Assembly: GCA_017432025.1 (NCBI GenBank)
Contig: JAFRJX010000003.1
Location: 62,001 to 126,000 of the forward strand
Direction of reading: 5' to 3'
Length of the DNA: 64,000 bases
Source of the DNA: Candidatus Saccharimonadota bacterium
GTDB taxonomy: Bacteria > Patescibacteriota > Saccharimonadia > Saccharimonadales > Saccharimonadaceae
The notes under the pieces are model-generated. The model was not told the DNA's origin, searched no databases, and was given only the letters and a program-made list of their open reading frames with translations. This document shows positions 25,708 to 34,600 of the stretch, in pieces (the first letter of the stretch is position 1; each line of letters begins with the position of its first letter). Position numbers and translations under genes: made by a program.

Positions 25708-27116
25708 TTCAGCTTATCCCGCAGAATTTGTTGCACTGCTGATGGGTTGGCTTTACCTTTCGACTCTTTCATCACCTGGCCCACCAAGAATCCAATTACT
25801 TTTTCTTCCCCGTTTCTAAAATCATCTTGCGCTTTTTTCGTTTCTGGCTTTGCAAGTACTGCATCGACAATCGCCTCGAGCGCACCGAGGTCATTTTCCT
25901 GAATCAATCCGAGTTCTTTGGCAATCGTCTTCGTATCACGACCCTTCATTTGTGGATCGAACAGCCTTAAGAATACCTCCTTAGTTGCCGTCGAACTAAG
26001 TTCCTTCTTTTCGTTCATTTCGGCGAGGTCATTGAGTTTCTTAGTATCCGGCAAATCGTTAAGATATTCCGCGGACTTCTCTTCTGCGAGCAAAACCGAC
26101 GTAAACAAATTCGCAATCATCGTGATGTGCTTCTCGTCAATACCATTCATCGTCTCCATGAGTTCTGGATAATCGAGCAAAATCTCGAGAATATCGGTCG
26201 AAATAGTCTGGCCGAACTTTTCGCGGTAATCAGATGGCATCATTGGGAGTTTTGCCGACTCATCATTGATGAATTGCCTCGACAAATTAATTGGTGGCAA
26301 ATCCGGTTCTGGCATGTAGCGATAATCCTTCGCCTCTTCCTTTGAACGTTGACCGGTGGTTTTACCGGTTGCATCGCTCCAACCACGGGTTTCCTGGACG
26401 ACCTTTTCGCCGGCTTCGAGAATCTTGGTCTGGCGAGCAATCTCGTATTCCACGGCTCTCTCTACAGAGCGAAATGAGTTCAAATTCTTCACTTCAGCAC
26501 GCGTACCGAGTTTGTCGGAGCCTTCCGGCGCGAGCGAAACGTTCACATCAAAACGCATATTGCCATTGTAAAGATCGCCATAAGTCACCTTCGCATAACG
26601 CATTAGGCGCCAAAGCTCTTTACAATAATCGTGTGCGTCCTTTGCGGAGTGAATGTCCGGCATCGACACGATTTCAATCAGTGGCGTATCAACGCGGTTC
26701 AAATCCACGAGTGAATAATTGTCAAAATGGGTGAGCTTGCCAGCATCACCTTCAAGGTGAGCGTGTTCAATGCGAATCTTGGTTCCGGATGGTAGTTCTA
26801 CGTAACCGGCACCAATAATCGGATGATAAAACTGTGTAATCTGATAGCCTTTTGGTGAATCTGGATAGAAATAATGTTTGCGATCAAAACGCGACTGGGC
26901 GTTAATTTCACAATTCATCGCACGGCCAGCGCGAATCGCGAATTTAATTGCTTCCCCGTTCAGTCTTGGAAGCATACCTGGCAGTGCGTAGCAGACTGGT
27001 GACACGCAAGAGTTTGGTTCTTTCCCACGTGCGTCATTGTCGACTTCGGAAAACAATTTGGTTTTAGTAGAAAGCTGTACGTGGCATTCAATGCCGATGG
27101 TAGGATAGTATTTCAT
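25704..27116 (-). CDS. gatB: Asp-tRNA(Asn)/Glu-tRNA(Gln) amidotransferase subunit B
   Basis: 470 residues, near the usual ~475-480. YYPTIGIECHVQLSTKTKLFSEV is the N-terminal signature, SRFDRKHYFYPDSPKGYQI and HLEGDAGKLTHFD the kinase-like catalytic core, and the C-terminal YqeY-like tail ends GFLVGQVMKESKGKANPSAVQQILRDKL. GatB activates the misacylated tRNA by phosphorylation. It implies that Gln-tRNA and/or Asn-tRNA are made by transamidation in this organism. Confidence 0.97.
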   Translation of the reverse strand: MKYYPTIGIECHVQLSTKTKLFSEVDNDARGKEPNSCVSPVCYALPGMLPRLNGEAIKFAIRAGRAMNCEINAQSRFDRKHYFYPDSPKGYQITQFYHPIIGAGYVELPSGTKIRIEHAHLEGDAGKLTHFDNYSLVDLNRVDTPLIEIVSMPDIHSAKDAHDYCKELWRLMRYAKVTYGDLYNGNMRFDVNVSLAPEGSDKLGTRAEVKNLNSFRSVERAVEYEIARQTKILEAGEKVVQETRGWSDATGKTTGQRSKEEAKDYRYMPEPDLPPINLSRQFINDESAKLPMMPSDYREKFGQTISTDILEILLDYPELMETMNGIDEKHITMIANLFTSVLLAEEKSAEYLNDLPDTKKLNDLAEMNEKKELSSTATKEVFLRLFDPQMKGRDTKTIAKELGLIQENDLGALEAIVDAVLAKPETKKAQDDFRNGEEKVIGFLVGQVMKESKGKANPSAVQQILRDKLK

Positions 27117-27535
27117 TAGATAGCTCCTAAGTCTTTTAATGCTTGCTTATAAACTTCGACTGCGTTTTGGGCTTGTTTGTAGGTCAATTCAAAATCGCTC
27201 TCATGGGCAATCATATTGCGCATTTTGTGGACCCGCCAAACGGCATCAAGATTATTAAACTTGGTGCCACAGCGTTTCAACCGGTCGCCCATCGTCTTAC
27301 CCGGAATCCCCATTTCAATCAGGGCGCGGTCGAGTAATTTGTCGCAGTTAATAATGGTCGTTTCAAAAGTGGCTGGATTCTCGCGATTTAACTTGTTTTC
27401 AATCGCCAGAAATCTAGCTTGGTATTCGCGCATATCGAATTTGTGTCCACGCTTGCCAGTTAAACCAAAGGCGATAAATAAAAACACACCAATAATTAAT
27501 ATGGCAATAACAAATGTAATGACCCCACCATCCAT
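27116..27535 (-). CDS. membrane-anchored HEPN-like protein of unknown function
   Basis: 139 residues. One N-terminal span (VITFVIAILIIGVFLFIAFGL) is followed by a helical soluble domain ending in a pattern typical of HEPN-fold proteins: KMRNMIAHESDFELTYKQAQNAVEVY. R106 and H111 fit the R-x4-H motif. HEPN domains with intact R and H are often RNases, but many act only in binding. It overlaps gatA and gatB by single bases, so it is co-translated with the amidotransferase. The link to tRNA amidation is unexplained. Confidence 0.6.
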   Translation of the reverse strand: MDGGVITFVIAILIIGVFLFIAFGLTGKRGHKFDMREYQARFLAIENKLNRENPATFETTIINCDKLLDRALIEMGIPGKTMGDRLKRCGTKFNNLDAVWRVHKMRNMIAHESDFELTYKQAQNAVEVYKQALKDLGAI

Positions 27536-28905
27536 TATTTAAGCTCCTTTGCGAATTCAATTAACGCTTTATCGCTACGCCTTGGTCCGACTAATTGCAA
27601 ACCAATTGGTAAACCAGTTTTAGTTTTCCCTACCGGCACAGCAAGACCTGGCACACCGGCAAGGTTGAGCGACACACTCATCAAATCTTCGAGATACATG
27701 GCAATCGGATCGTTCACTTTTTCACCAAGCTTAAAGGCGTAGTTTGGTGAAACTGGCGTCAGAATAAAGTCGCATTTCTTAAAGGCTTCTTCATATTCTT
27801 TGACGATGAGAGTCCTAGCCTTCGCGGCTTTCAAGAAATATGCATCATAAAAACCGGATGACAACACAAAGTTACCAATCATAATACGGCGCTTGTTTTC
27901 TGGCATAAAACCTTCATCGCGCGTGTTTTCGTAAAGTGATTCAAGATTCTTGGAATTCTCTGAACGAAAACCATAACGTACGCCATCATGGCGCGATAAG
28001 TTCGAAGCGACCTCGGCTGGCACAATAATATAATAGGCAGCGAGCGCGTATTTCAGAGTCGGCATGTCAAGTTCGACAACCTCGTAACCTTTTTTCTTCA
28101 AATCGTCCGTCTTCTTCTTCAACGCTTCGCGAATTTCAATATTCACTGAGTCATTATCAAAATCTTTAATCACACCAATTTTCTTTACTTTCTTCACTTC
28201 GGATTTTTCATAGAAATCCGGGAGCGAAGTCATATCCTTTGGATCCTGACCAGTTGCAATCGACATGAGAAGATCCATGTCTTCTGGCGTCTTTGTAAAG
28301 AAGCCCATACAGTCAGTCGAAGAAGCCATTGCTACGACGCCATAACGCGAAACGGCACCATAAGTTGGTTTCAGGCCATAAACGCCGTTGAATGAAGCTG
28401 GCTGACGAATTGAGCCACCAGTATCGGAGCCGGTCGCAAATTCCACAATATCCAGTGCTACGGCTACGGCGGAGCCACCGGACGAACCACCAGCGACGCG
28501 TTCTTTATCGTAGGCATTTAAAGTCGGGCCATAATAAGAGTTCTCAGTCGATGAACCATGCGCGAAAGCATCGAGGTTAGTGCGCCCAATCATAATGGCG
28601 CCCTCGGCTTCGAGTTTCTCGACACAAGTCGCCGTAATTGGTGAAGTAAAGCCTTCAAGAATATGAGCCGAAGCGGTCGTCTCGCCTTCTGGGCTCAAGT
28701 AATTATCCTTAATTGCAAATGGCACACCAGCAAGTTTTCCGACCTTTTCACCACGTGCAATTCTTTCGTCGATTTCGGCAGCTTTCTTTAGAGCACCTTC
28801 TTCATTGAGATAGTTAAAGATATTGTATTCTTTAAAATGCTTCGCTTTCTCAAGCGCATCTTTTACTAGTTTAGTTGCAGTGACAGTTTTATTCGCAGTT
28901 TTCAT
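27535..28905 (-). CDS. gatA: Asp-tRNA(Asn)/Glu-tRNA(Gln) amidotransferase subunit A
   Basis: 456 residues. Amidase-signature family catalytic elements are present: the Lys in GVPFAIKDNYL, and AGGSSGGSAVAVALDIVEFATGSDTGGSIRQPAS with the Ser-cisSer-Ser parts. GatA releases ammonia from glutamine and channels it to GatB. The length is slightly shorter than the ~485 typical. One-base TAATG overlap with gatC upstream. Confidence 0.97.
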   Translation of the reverse strand: MKTANKTVTATKLVKDALEKAKHFKEYNIFNYLNEEGALKKAAEIDERIARGEKVGKLAGVPFAIKDNYLSPEGETTASAHILEGFTSPITATCVEKLEAEGAIMIGRTNLDAFAHGSSTENSYYGPTLNAYDKERVAGGSSGGSAVAVALDIVEFATGSDTGGSIRQPASFNGVYGLKPTYGAVSRYGVVAMASSTDCMGFFTKTPEDMDLLMSIATGQDPKDMTSLPDFYEKSEVKKVKKIGVIKDFDNDSVNIEIREALKKKTDDLKKKGYEVVELDMPTLKYALAAYYIIVPAEVASNLSRHDGVRYGFRSENSKNLESLYENTRDEGFMPENKRRIMIGNFVLSSGFYDAYFLKAAKARTLIVKEYEEAFKKCDFILTPVSPNYAFKLGEKVNDPIAMYLEDLMSVSLNLAGVPGLAVPVGKTKTGLPIGLQLVGPRRSDKALIEFAKELK

Positions 28906-29192
28906 TACAACACCTTTGGCACTTTAATTTGATGATCTTTTTCTTCTTTAGTTAATGCGAGTAATTGTTCACGGTCAGCATCTTGGGGCAGGATTTCGTC
29001 GTCACGCCAAACATTCTCCATCTCAAACACTTGATAAGTTGGCTCGATGCCATCAGTGTCGAGTTTGTCGAGTTCAGAAATATAGTTGATAATATTTTTT
29101 AAGTCTCCAGTAAGCGACTCGGTTTCCTTATCGCTTAATGACATATTTGACAAATCTGCCAAATGCTTAATAGTCTCGCAGTTAACTTCCAT
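28905..29192 (-). CDS. gatC: Asp-tRNA(Asn)/Glu-tRNA(Gln) amidotransferase subunit C
   Basis: 95 residues. IKHLADLSNMSLSDKETESLTGDLKNIINYISELDKLDTDGIEPT is the characteristic helical GatC core, which wraps the GatA-GatB interface. It heads the operon gatC, gatA, HEPN-like, gatB, membrane protein. Confidence 0.95.
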   Translation of the reverse strand: MEVNCETIKHLADLSNMSLSDKETESLTGDLKNIINYISELDKLDTDGIEPTYQVFEMENVWRDDEILPQDADREQLLALTKEEKDHQIKVPKVL

Positions 29193-29199
29193 ATCTTAA

Positions 29200-29208
29200 A
29201 TTATAGCA
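29200..29208 (-). promoter_or_regulatory. extended -10 of gatCAB operon
   Basis: TGCTATAAT lies 7 nt before the gatC ATG. Leaderless. Confidence 0.75.
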
Positions 29209-30849
29209 CTATTTGAGATTTTTGAAGAGGATTTTCTTGACACCTGCCACAATTGGTTTTACTTCTTCAAGATCGAGGAAGAAGCTCGCAATACCATAAA
29301 CAATGATCGAAGCGCCGGAAATGAGCAAGAATTTCGGAATCGTGATTACGAGCGACGAGTCGGTCGCCATCAGCGGAATAAATTTAGTGAGTGAAAAGGC
29401 GGCACAACCGGCGATAATCGTAGCGGCCACAATCTTAGCGGTTGCTTTCCAGAATTCTTTGTTTAGAATTCGATTCTCTGAACGTCGTTGTAGTATATAT
29501 AATAAAATAATAATTTCGATAATCGCACCGAGCGACTGTGCCATGCCGAGCCCATCCACGCCAAATCCCATTAAATAGAACCAGACTGATAGTACAATTG
29601 TAAGACCAATCGCCACAATCGAAACGCGAAACGGTGTCTTAGTATCCTGATAAGCGTAGAATCCACGTGATGCGATATGGAAAATTGAACGCGCAAAAAT
29701 CGCGATACATAAGGTTCCTAGTACCGACGCGATTGTGCCGTTACTGTCGTTATTGCCAATGTTCGAAATGAAGCTCACTACATAGCCACGCGTAAAGAAT
29801 GCAATTGCCGCAACCGGAAGTGAAATCCAAATAATCATGCGGAGTGCTTTTCTAAATGTATTAAAGAATTCATTGTCATCACCGGTCCCGAGCTCCTCAG
29901 TCAGTTTTGGGAAGAAAGCGGTCGAAATCGCAACACCAATCAAATTCACTGGCATCTGGTGAAGTGATGAAGCTTGGTTAAATGAACGTACCGCACCGGC
30001 ACCCATACGGGAAGAAAGATTGGTGTTTACAATGGCATTTACGTAATCAATTCCCTGGTCGAGCGAACGAGCTGGGAGTAATTTCAAAATAGTACGAAAG
30101 CCCTGGTTCTTCCAATTGATTTTAAAATTATAGTCAAAACCAAGACCGAATAAACCAATTAACGACACAATGAGTTGCATGATGGCGCCGAGAATCACGC
30201 CAAGTGCGACACCCATGATGCCACCCTCAAAAATCTGCACGCCGAACAAATTTATTCCACCCGTGAACCAAGTAATACCAATAATGATACCAATATTATA
30301 TATAGCCGGTGCAAACGCATAGAACACGAACCGCCCCACTGCCTGCTGGATGGAAGTTAAGACTGTTGCAATACTAAATAAGAACGGGTTAATCGCAATC
30401 ACGCGCGTCATGTTAATGGCAAGAATCATGCCGGACTCATCAAGACCTGGACTTACCACATAACGGATGAGCGGCTCTGCAAAGATCATAATCAAAATAC
30501 TAGCCGTAAGTGTGAGCAGAGCCAGCAAATTCGTTAAGCTAGCGGAAAGTTCCCATGCGGATTTCTTATTGCCAGTCGCGAGGCGCTGGTTGAAAACCGG
30601 AATAAATGACACAGCGAGTGCGCCAGAAGTTAAAATGAAAAACATGAAATCCGGAATCGTAAACGCAGCCGTGTAGGCATCAATACCAGTTGGATAAGTA
30701 CCAAGATAATATGAGTTTAAAAGACGATCGCGGAACAAACCAAGTAGGGCCGAAATAAGCGTGGAGCTGGCCAGAACGATAGCTGCAGCCTTAACGGACA
30801 TTTTCATATTTGCAAGCTGCACCACGGACTTAAAACGGAACTTTTTCAT
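29209..30849 (-). CDS. murJ: lipid II flippase MurJ
   Basis: 546 residues from the ATG at 30849, chosen because an extended -10 lies 7 nt upstream; earlier in-frame starts fall beyond the promoter. About 14 membrane spans. ALLGLFRDRLLNSYYLGTYPTGIDAYTAAFTIPDFMF is the MVF/MurJ signature, with SFIPVFNQRLATG and YVNAIVNTNLSSRMGAGAVRSFNQASSLHQMPVNLIG further in. It moves lipid II across the membrane for peptidoglycan synthesis. It is divergent from the class A PBP with only 33 bp between starts. Confidence 0.94.
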   Translation of the reverse strand: MKKFRFKSVVQLANMKMSVKAAAIVLASSTLISALLGLFRDRLLNSYYLGTYPTGIDAYTAAFTIPDFMFFILTSGALAVSFIPVFNQRLATGNKKSAWELSASLTNLLALLTLTASILIMIFAEPLIRYVVSPGLDESGMILAINMTRVIAINPFLFSIATVLTSIQQAVGRFVFYAFAPAIYNIGIIIGITWFTGGINLFGVQIFEGGIMGVALGVILGAIMQLIVSLIGLFGLGFDYNFKINWKNQGFRTILKLLPARSLDQGIDYVNAIVNTNLSSRMGAGAVRSFNQASSLHQMPVNLIGVAISTAFFPKLTEELGTGDDNEFFNTFRKALRMIIWISLPVAAIAFFTRGYVVSFISNIGNNDSNGTIASVLGTLCIAIFARSIFHIASRGFYAYQDTKTPFRVSIVAIGLTIVLSVWFYLMGFGVDGLGMAQSLGAIIEIIILLYILQRRSENRILNKEFWKATAKIVAATIIAGCAAFSLTKFIPLMATDSSLVITIPKFLLISGASIIVYGIASFFLDLEEVKPIVAGVKKILFKNLK

Positions 30850-30856
30850 GTTTATT

Positions 30857-30865
30857 ATTATAACA
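30857..30865 (-). promoter_or_regulatory. extended -10 of murJ
   Basis: TGTTATAAT lies 7 nt before the murJ ATG on the minus strand. Confidence 0.75.
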
Positions 30866-30867
30866 TG

Positions 30868-30876
30868 TGCTACAAT
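30868..30876 (+). promoter_or_regulatory. extended -10 of the class A PBP gene
   Basis: TGCTACAAT lies 6 nt before ATG 30883. Only 2 bp separate it from the murJ element on the other strand. Confidence 0.72.
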
Positions 30877-30882
30877 AAATAT

Positions 30883-33800
30883 ATGGCTAAAAAGAAAAGA
30901 GTGGACGTTATTTTGCCGTCTAGCAAGCCTAGAACACCAAATCAAAAAAAGCCCGATGCGGTCGTCAAAAAATCAAGCGAGAATGCGAATAAAGTCAAGA
31001 TTCGCATAAACGATTTAAATGACGAAAAAGTTGAAAAGGCGCCTGAGGTTACCGAGAGTAAAGTAGTGAAAAAAATCACTGTTGATGCCAAGGTACCTGA
31101 GGAAAAACCGGTTGCAAGAGTTACTGATATCAAGCCACCGGTCAAGCCAGTAGCAGTTAAAGCAACTGCCGAGCCTGTGCAAAAAGCTCCTGAAGCAAAA
31201 ACTCAGGAAGATGTTAAAGAAGATAAGGTGTCCGAGGAGATGGCGAAAGCAAAGAAATCTAAGAAGCAGAAGCAATCAAAACCAAAGAATAGTTTGGGCT
31301 TTTTTGCTAGGTGGCGTGAACGCCGCAAGGCTAAAAAAGAAGCTGAAGCTCGCCGTAAGGCAGAAGATCTTGCATCATTGCCAAAAGAACCAATTAAGAG
31401 ATTCTTCGCGAGACTACATCCGAAGCGCGTCTTCCGTTGGTGGTTCTCCTGGCGTGGTCAAAAAGCCATTCTTAAATTCATCGGCACTTGTTTCCTACTC
31501 TTAGTCATCTTTATCGCCGGTCTATTCTTATATTACAAGAAAGATTTGGATGAAATTCGTCTAGACGAAATGTCGATTTCCGAAACGGTGAATACTTATC
31601 TCGACCGTAATGGTATGTTGCTTTGGAAAGATACTGGTAACGAAAACTATCGCCTCGTGGTTGATAGTGAAGATATTCCAGAAATCATGAAACAAGCCAC
31701 GGTTGCAATTGAGGATAAGAATTTCTACAACCATATCGGCGTCGATTTGATTGGTCTAACCCGTGCTTTCTTCATGACCGTTACTGGTAAGCAGGTGCAG
31801 GGTGGTTCTACTCTCACTCAGCAGCTTATTAAGCAGGTTTACTTTGCTGATGAAGCCGCTAGCTCGAACCGTGGTGGTCTTTCCCGTAAGATCAAGGAGC
31901 TTATCCTTGCCATCGAACTTGAGCGCATGTACTCAAAAGACGAAATTCTCACAATGTACCTCAATCAATCACCATACGGCGGTCGTCGTAACGGTGTTGA
32001 ATCCGCCGCTCGTACTTATTTTGGTAAGTCCGTTAAAGATTTGACTCTCGCTGAATGTGCCCTTCTGGCTGCCATTCCAAATAACCCAGCCGTGTTTAAC
32101 CCATATAATGAATATGGTCACGACCAGCTGATTTGGCGTCAGCAACACACGCTCGATGTAATGGCAGAGCTTGGCTATATTACAACCGAACAAGCTGAAG
32201 AAGCTAAAGCTGTCGATATTCTCGCTACGATTAAGCCGGAATCCAGCCAATATGCTAATATGAAAGCTCCGCACTTTGTGCTTGAAGTGAAGAAGCAACT
32301 TGAAGAGAAATATGGTATCTCGACGATGCGTGCCGGTGGCTGGACGATTGTCACTACACTTGATTATCGTCTCCAAGATATGGCACAAGATGCCGTTAAC
32401 ATCGGCATGGAAAAAGCCGCGGTTACGAACCGTACTAACAATATGGCAATGGTTTCCATTGATGTTGAGACTTCACAAGTAGTTGCCATGGTTGGCTCCG
32501 CCGACTTTAGTAATAAAGCCTTCGGTGAGCTGAACGTCACGACCGATTCTTTGATTGAGCCAGGTTCGTCCATTAAGCCGATTCTCGATTATGCCCCACT
32601 CTTCATGCAACGTGACGGCATCAATTATGGTCCGGGTACGATTTTGAAAGATGAAAACATCGATAAACTCTATTGTAACGGCGCCGTGAGAAACTGTATG
32701 ACGAATGCTACGAATACCTTCTATGGCAATGTTTCAATTCGTTTCTCGCTTGGTCACTCTTTGAACATTGCCGCTGTGAAAGCGCTCTACATCAACGGCA
32801 TCGACAACTCTTTGAAGGTTGCTCACGCCCTTGGTGACGAAACCTACTGTAAAGACCGTAGCGGTTATGGCCTTTCCATTGCTATCGGCTCCGGTTGTGG
32901 TGTCCGTATGGTTGAGCATGCTAACGCCTACGCTTCACTTGCTCGTGGTGGTTCTTACAAACCACTCACCTATATACTCGAAGTGAAGAATTCAGCTGGT
33001 GACACCATTGAAAAATGGACCGATTCCCCAGCCACCCGCGTCGTAGATGAACAGGTCGCCTACATGGTTTCAAGCATCTTGAATGACCGTTCTGCCCGCT
33101 GGGCCAACAGTACTACCGGCTTCCTCATTCCAAACGTTTGGACTGCTACGAAGACTGGTACTACCACGACCGCTAGCTCCACCACCGTCAAGGACTCCCT
33201 CATCGAGAGTTATTCAACCGCTCTTTCAACGTTCGTTTGGAACGGTAACGCAGATGGTTCCGGCTTCGCCGTCGGTTCCGGTGATCCAGTGAGGTTCGCC
33301 GTCCAACGTTACATGGAAAGGGCTCATAACGAGGTCTACATTCCAGAAGGTAAATATGTTGCCAATCAAGCTCCAGCACAGCCAGCCGGCATTAAGCGTT
33401 TGACCGTCAACGGTCAAAACGACATATGGCCGAGCTGGTACGATCCCAGTAAGAACTCGGGTGTCACTAAGGAAACGTTAGTCTTTAACCGTTATAACTA
33501 CAAGTTGGCTTCGTCCTGTACGCAAGAAGCCTTCAAGATTGGTATCGAAGTGAACAAAGTCATGGATCCAATCACTAAGAAGGAATCCTACAACGTTCCA
33601 GAGCCATATAATAATGAAGTCAGCGATACTTGTGATTACACGCCACCTTCCGTCTCGCTCTCGACATCCGGCAATCAAATCATTGCCACGATTCGTCGCG
33701 GTTCGAACGCTATCACTGGCTACACGCTCTATGTGGATGGTGTCGAGAATAACGCAATCTCCGTGGCTTCAAATGGTGTAATTAATGGCTACACTTTGAA

Positions 33801-33888
33801 TGGCACCGAGAAATCACTCAAAATCATGATCTCAGATAATGTCGGCTACGTCGCCGTAGCAGAATTACAAATCGACCAAGGTAGTTAG
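30883..33888 (+). CDS. class A penicillin-binding protein (transglycosylase/transpeptidase)
   Basis: 1001 residues. A very long Lys/Pro/Ala-rich cytoplasmic tail (~1-190) is followed by a membrane span (~196-218). The GT51 glycosyltransferase domain has its catalytic Glu in ATVAIEDKNFYNHIG (~277), then QGGSTLTQQLIKQVYF and LNQSPYGGRRNGVESAARTYFGK. The transpeptidase domain has SxxK in EPGSSIKPI (~562) and KTGTTTTA (~756). A C-terminal ~100-residue Ig/fibronectin-like domain begins near CDYTPPSVSL. It polymerises and cross-links peptidoglycan. Upstream in-frame codons are ignored because the -10 overlaps them. Confidence 0.95.
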   Translation: MAKKKRVDVILPSSKPRTPNQKKPDAVVKKSSENANKVKIRINDLNDEKVEKAPEVTESKVVKKITVDAKVPEEKPVARVTDIKPPVKPVAVKATAEPVQKAPEAKTQEDVKEDKVSEEMAKAKKSKKQKQSKPKNSLGFFARWRERRKAKKEAEARRKAEDLASLPKEPIKRFFARLHPKRVFRWWFSWRGQKAILKFIGTCFLLLVIFIAGLFLYYKKDLDEIRLDEMSISETVNTYLDRNGMLLWKDTGNENYRLVVDSEDIPEIMKQATVAIEDKNFYNHIGVDLIGLTRAFFMTVTGKQVQGGSTLTQQLIKQVYFADEAASSNRGGLSRKIKELILAIELERMYSKDEILTMYLNQSPYGGRRNGVESAARTYFGKSVKDLTLAECALLAAIPNNPAVFNPYNEYGHDQLIWRQQHTLDVMAELGYITTEQAEEAKAVDILATIKPESSQYANMKAPHFVLEVKKQLEEKYGISTMRAGGWTIVTTLDYRLQDMAQDAVNIGMEKAAVTNRTNNMAMVSIDVETSQVVAMVGSADFSNKAFGELNVTTDSLIEPGSSIKPILDYAPLFMQRDGINYGPGTILKDENIDKLYCNGAVRNCMTNATNTFYGNVSIRFSLGHSLNIAAVKALYINGIDNSLKVAHALGDETYCKDRSGYGLSIAIGSGCGVRMVEHANAYASLARGGSYKPLTYILEVKNSAGDTIEKWTDSPATRVVDEQVAYMVSSILNDRSARWANSTTGFLIPNVWTATKTGTTTTASSTTVKDSLIESYSTALSTFVWNGNADGSGFAVGSGDPVRFAVQRYMERAHNEVYIPEGKYVANQAPAQPAGIKRLTVNGQNDIWPSWYDPSKNSGVTKETLVFNRYNYKLASSCTQEAFKIGIEVNKVMDPITKKESYNVPEPYNNEVSDTCDYTPPSVSLSTSGNQIIATIRRGSNAITGYTLYVDGVENNAISVASNGVINGYTLNGTEKSLKIMISDNVGYVAVAELQIDQGS

Positions 33889-34575
33889 TTAATTCTTCTT
33901 CACTGGTCTGGCAAAGATCATTTTACCGGCAGGGGTTTCGTAGAATTTCACAAATTCTACGATAATCTCCTTGCCGATTTTGTTGGCAGCCGATTCAACC
34001 ACCACCATCGTGCCATCATTTAAATGACCGACGCCCTGTCCGCGGTTAGAGCCTTTTTCGAGAATCTTAATCTTGATTTTTTCACCCGGTAAGAATTCAT
34101 TTCGAAGCGCGAGCGCAAGTTCGTTGACATTCAAAGTTTCAATCTTCTCGGCATTTGCTACTTTAATCAAATTGTAATCAAGCGTTAGAATCGCACCTTT
34201 CGTTTCCTTAGCGAGTTTCAATAATTCTTCGTCGACTTTTTTATAACGGCCACCGTTATCTAAAATCTCTGTGTTTACATTCACGACACGCTCGAGCTCG
34301 GCCACCGTTTCAAGACCCGCTCTCGCCCTTGCACGCTTGTCGGAATCTTTACCATCGGCAAGGAGTTGCATTTCAAGTAGCACGCTTTTTAAAACGATTA
34401 AATCACCGTCTAAAAAGCCACTTCTTGCGATATTTAGAATGCGTCCGTCAATTAATACTGACGTATCGACATAGATTTTACGTTTACTATTAAAAGTTGG
34501 TTTGTATTTACGTAATACAAGAACGGTAGTCTCGGCAAGAATCGCGAGCACTACAATCAAAATAAATAATTCCAT
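33889..34575 (-). CDS. PIN-TRAM domain protein (YacL-like)
   Basis: 228 residues. A single N-terminal membrane span (LFILIVVLAILAETTVLVL) leads to a PIN nuclease domain with the acidic residues in IYVDTSVLIDGR, the E of KSVLLEMQLLADG and ILTLDYNLIKVA. A C-terminal TRAM RNA-binding domain (FLPGEKIKIKILEKGSNRGQGVGHLNDGTMVVVE) follows. This layout matches Bacillus YacL, a membrane PIN-TRAM protein, but with one span instead of four. RNA cleavage is likely, with unknown target. TGTTATTAT lies 9 nt before the ATG. It converges on the PBP gene with no gap. Confidence 0.88.
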   Translation of the reverse strand: MELFILIVVLAILAETTVLVLRKYKPTFNSKRKIYVDTSVLIDGRILNIARSGFLDGDLIVLKSVLLEMQLLADGKDSDKRARARAGLETVAELERVVNVNTEILDNGGRYKKVDEELLKLAKETKGAILTLDYNLIKVANAEKIETLNVNELALALRNEFLPGEKIKIKILEKGSNRGQGVGHLNDGTMVVVESAANKIGKEIIVEFVKFYETPAGKMIFARPVKKN

Positions 34576-34600
34576 AATACAGATATAATAACATAATTTT

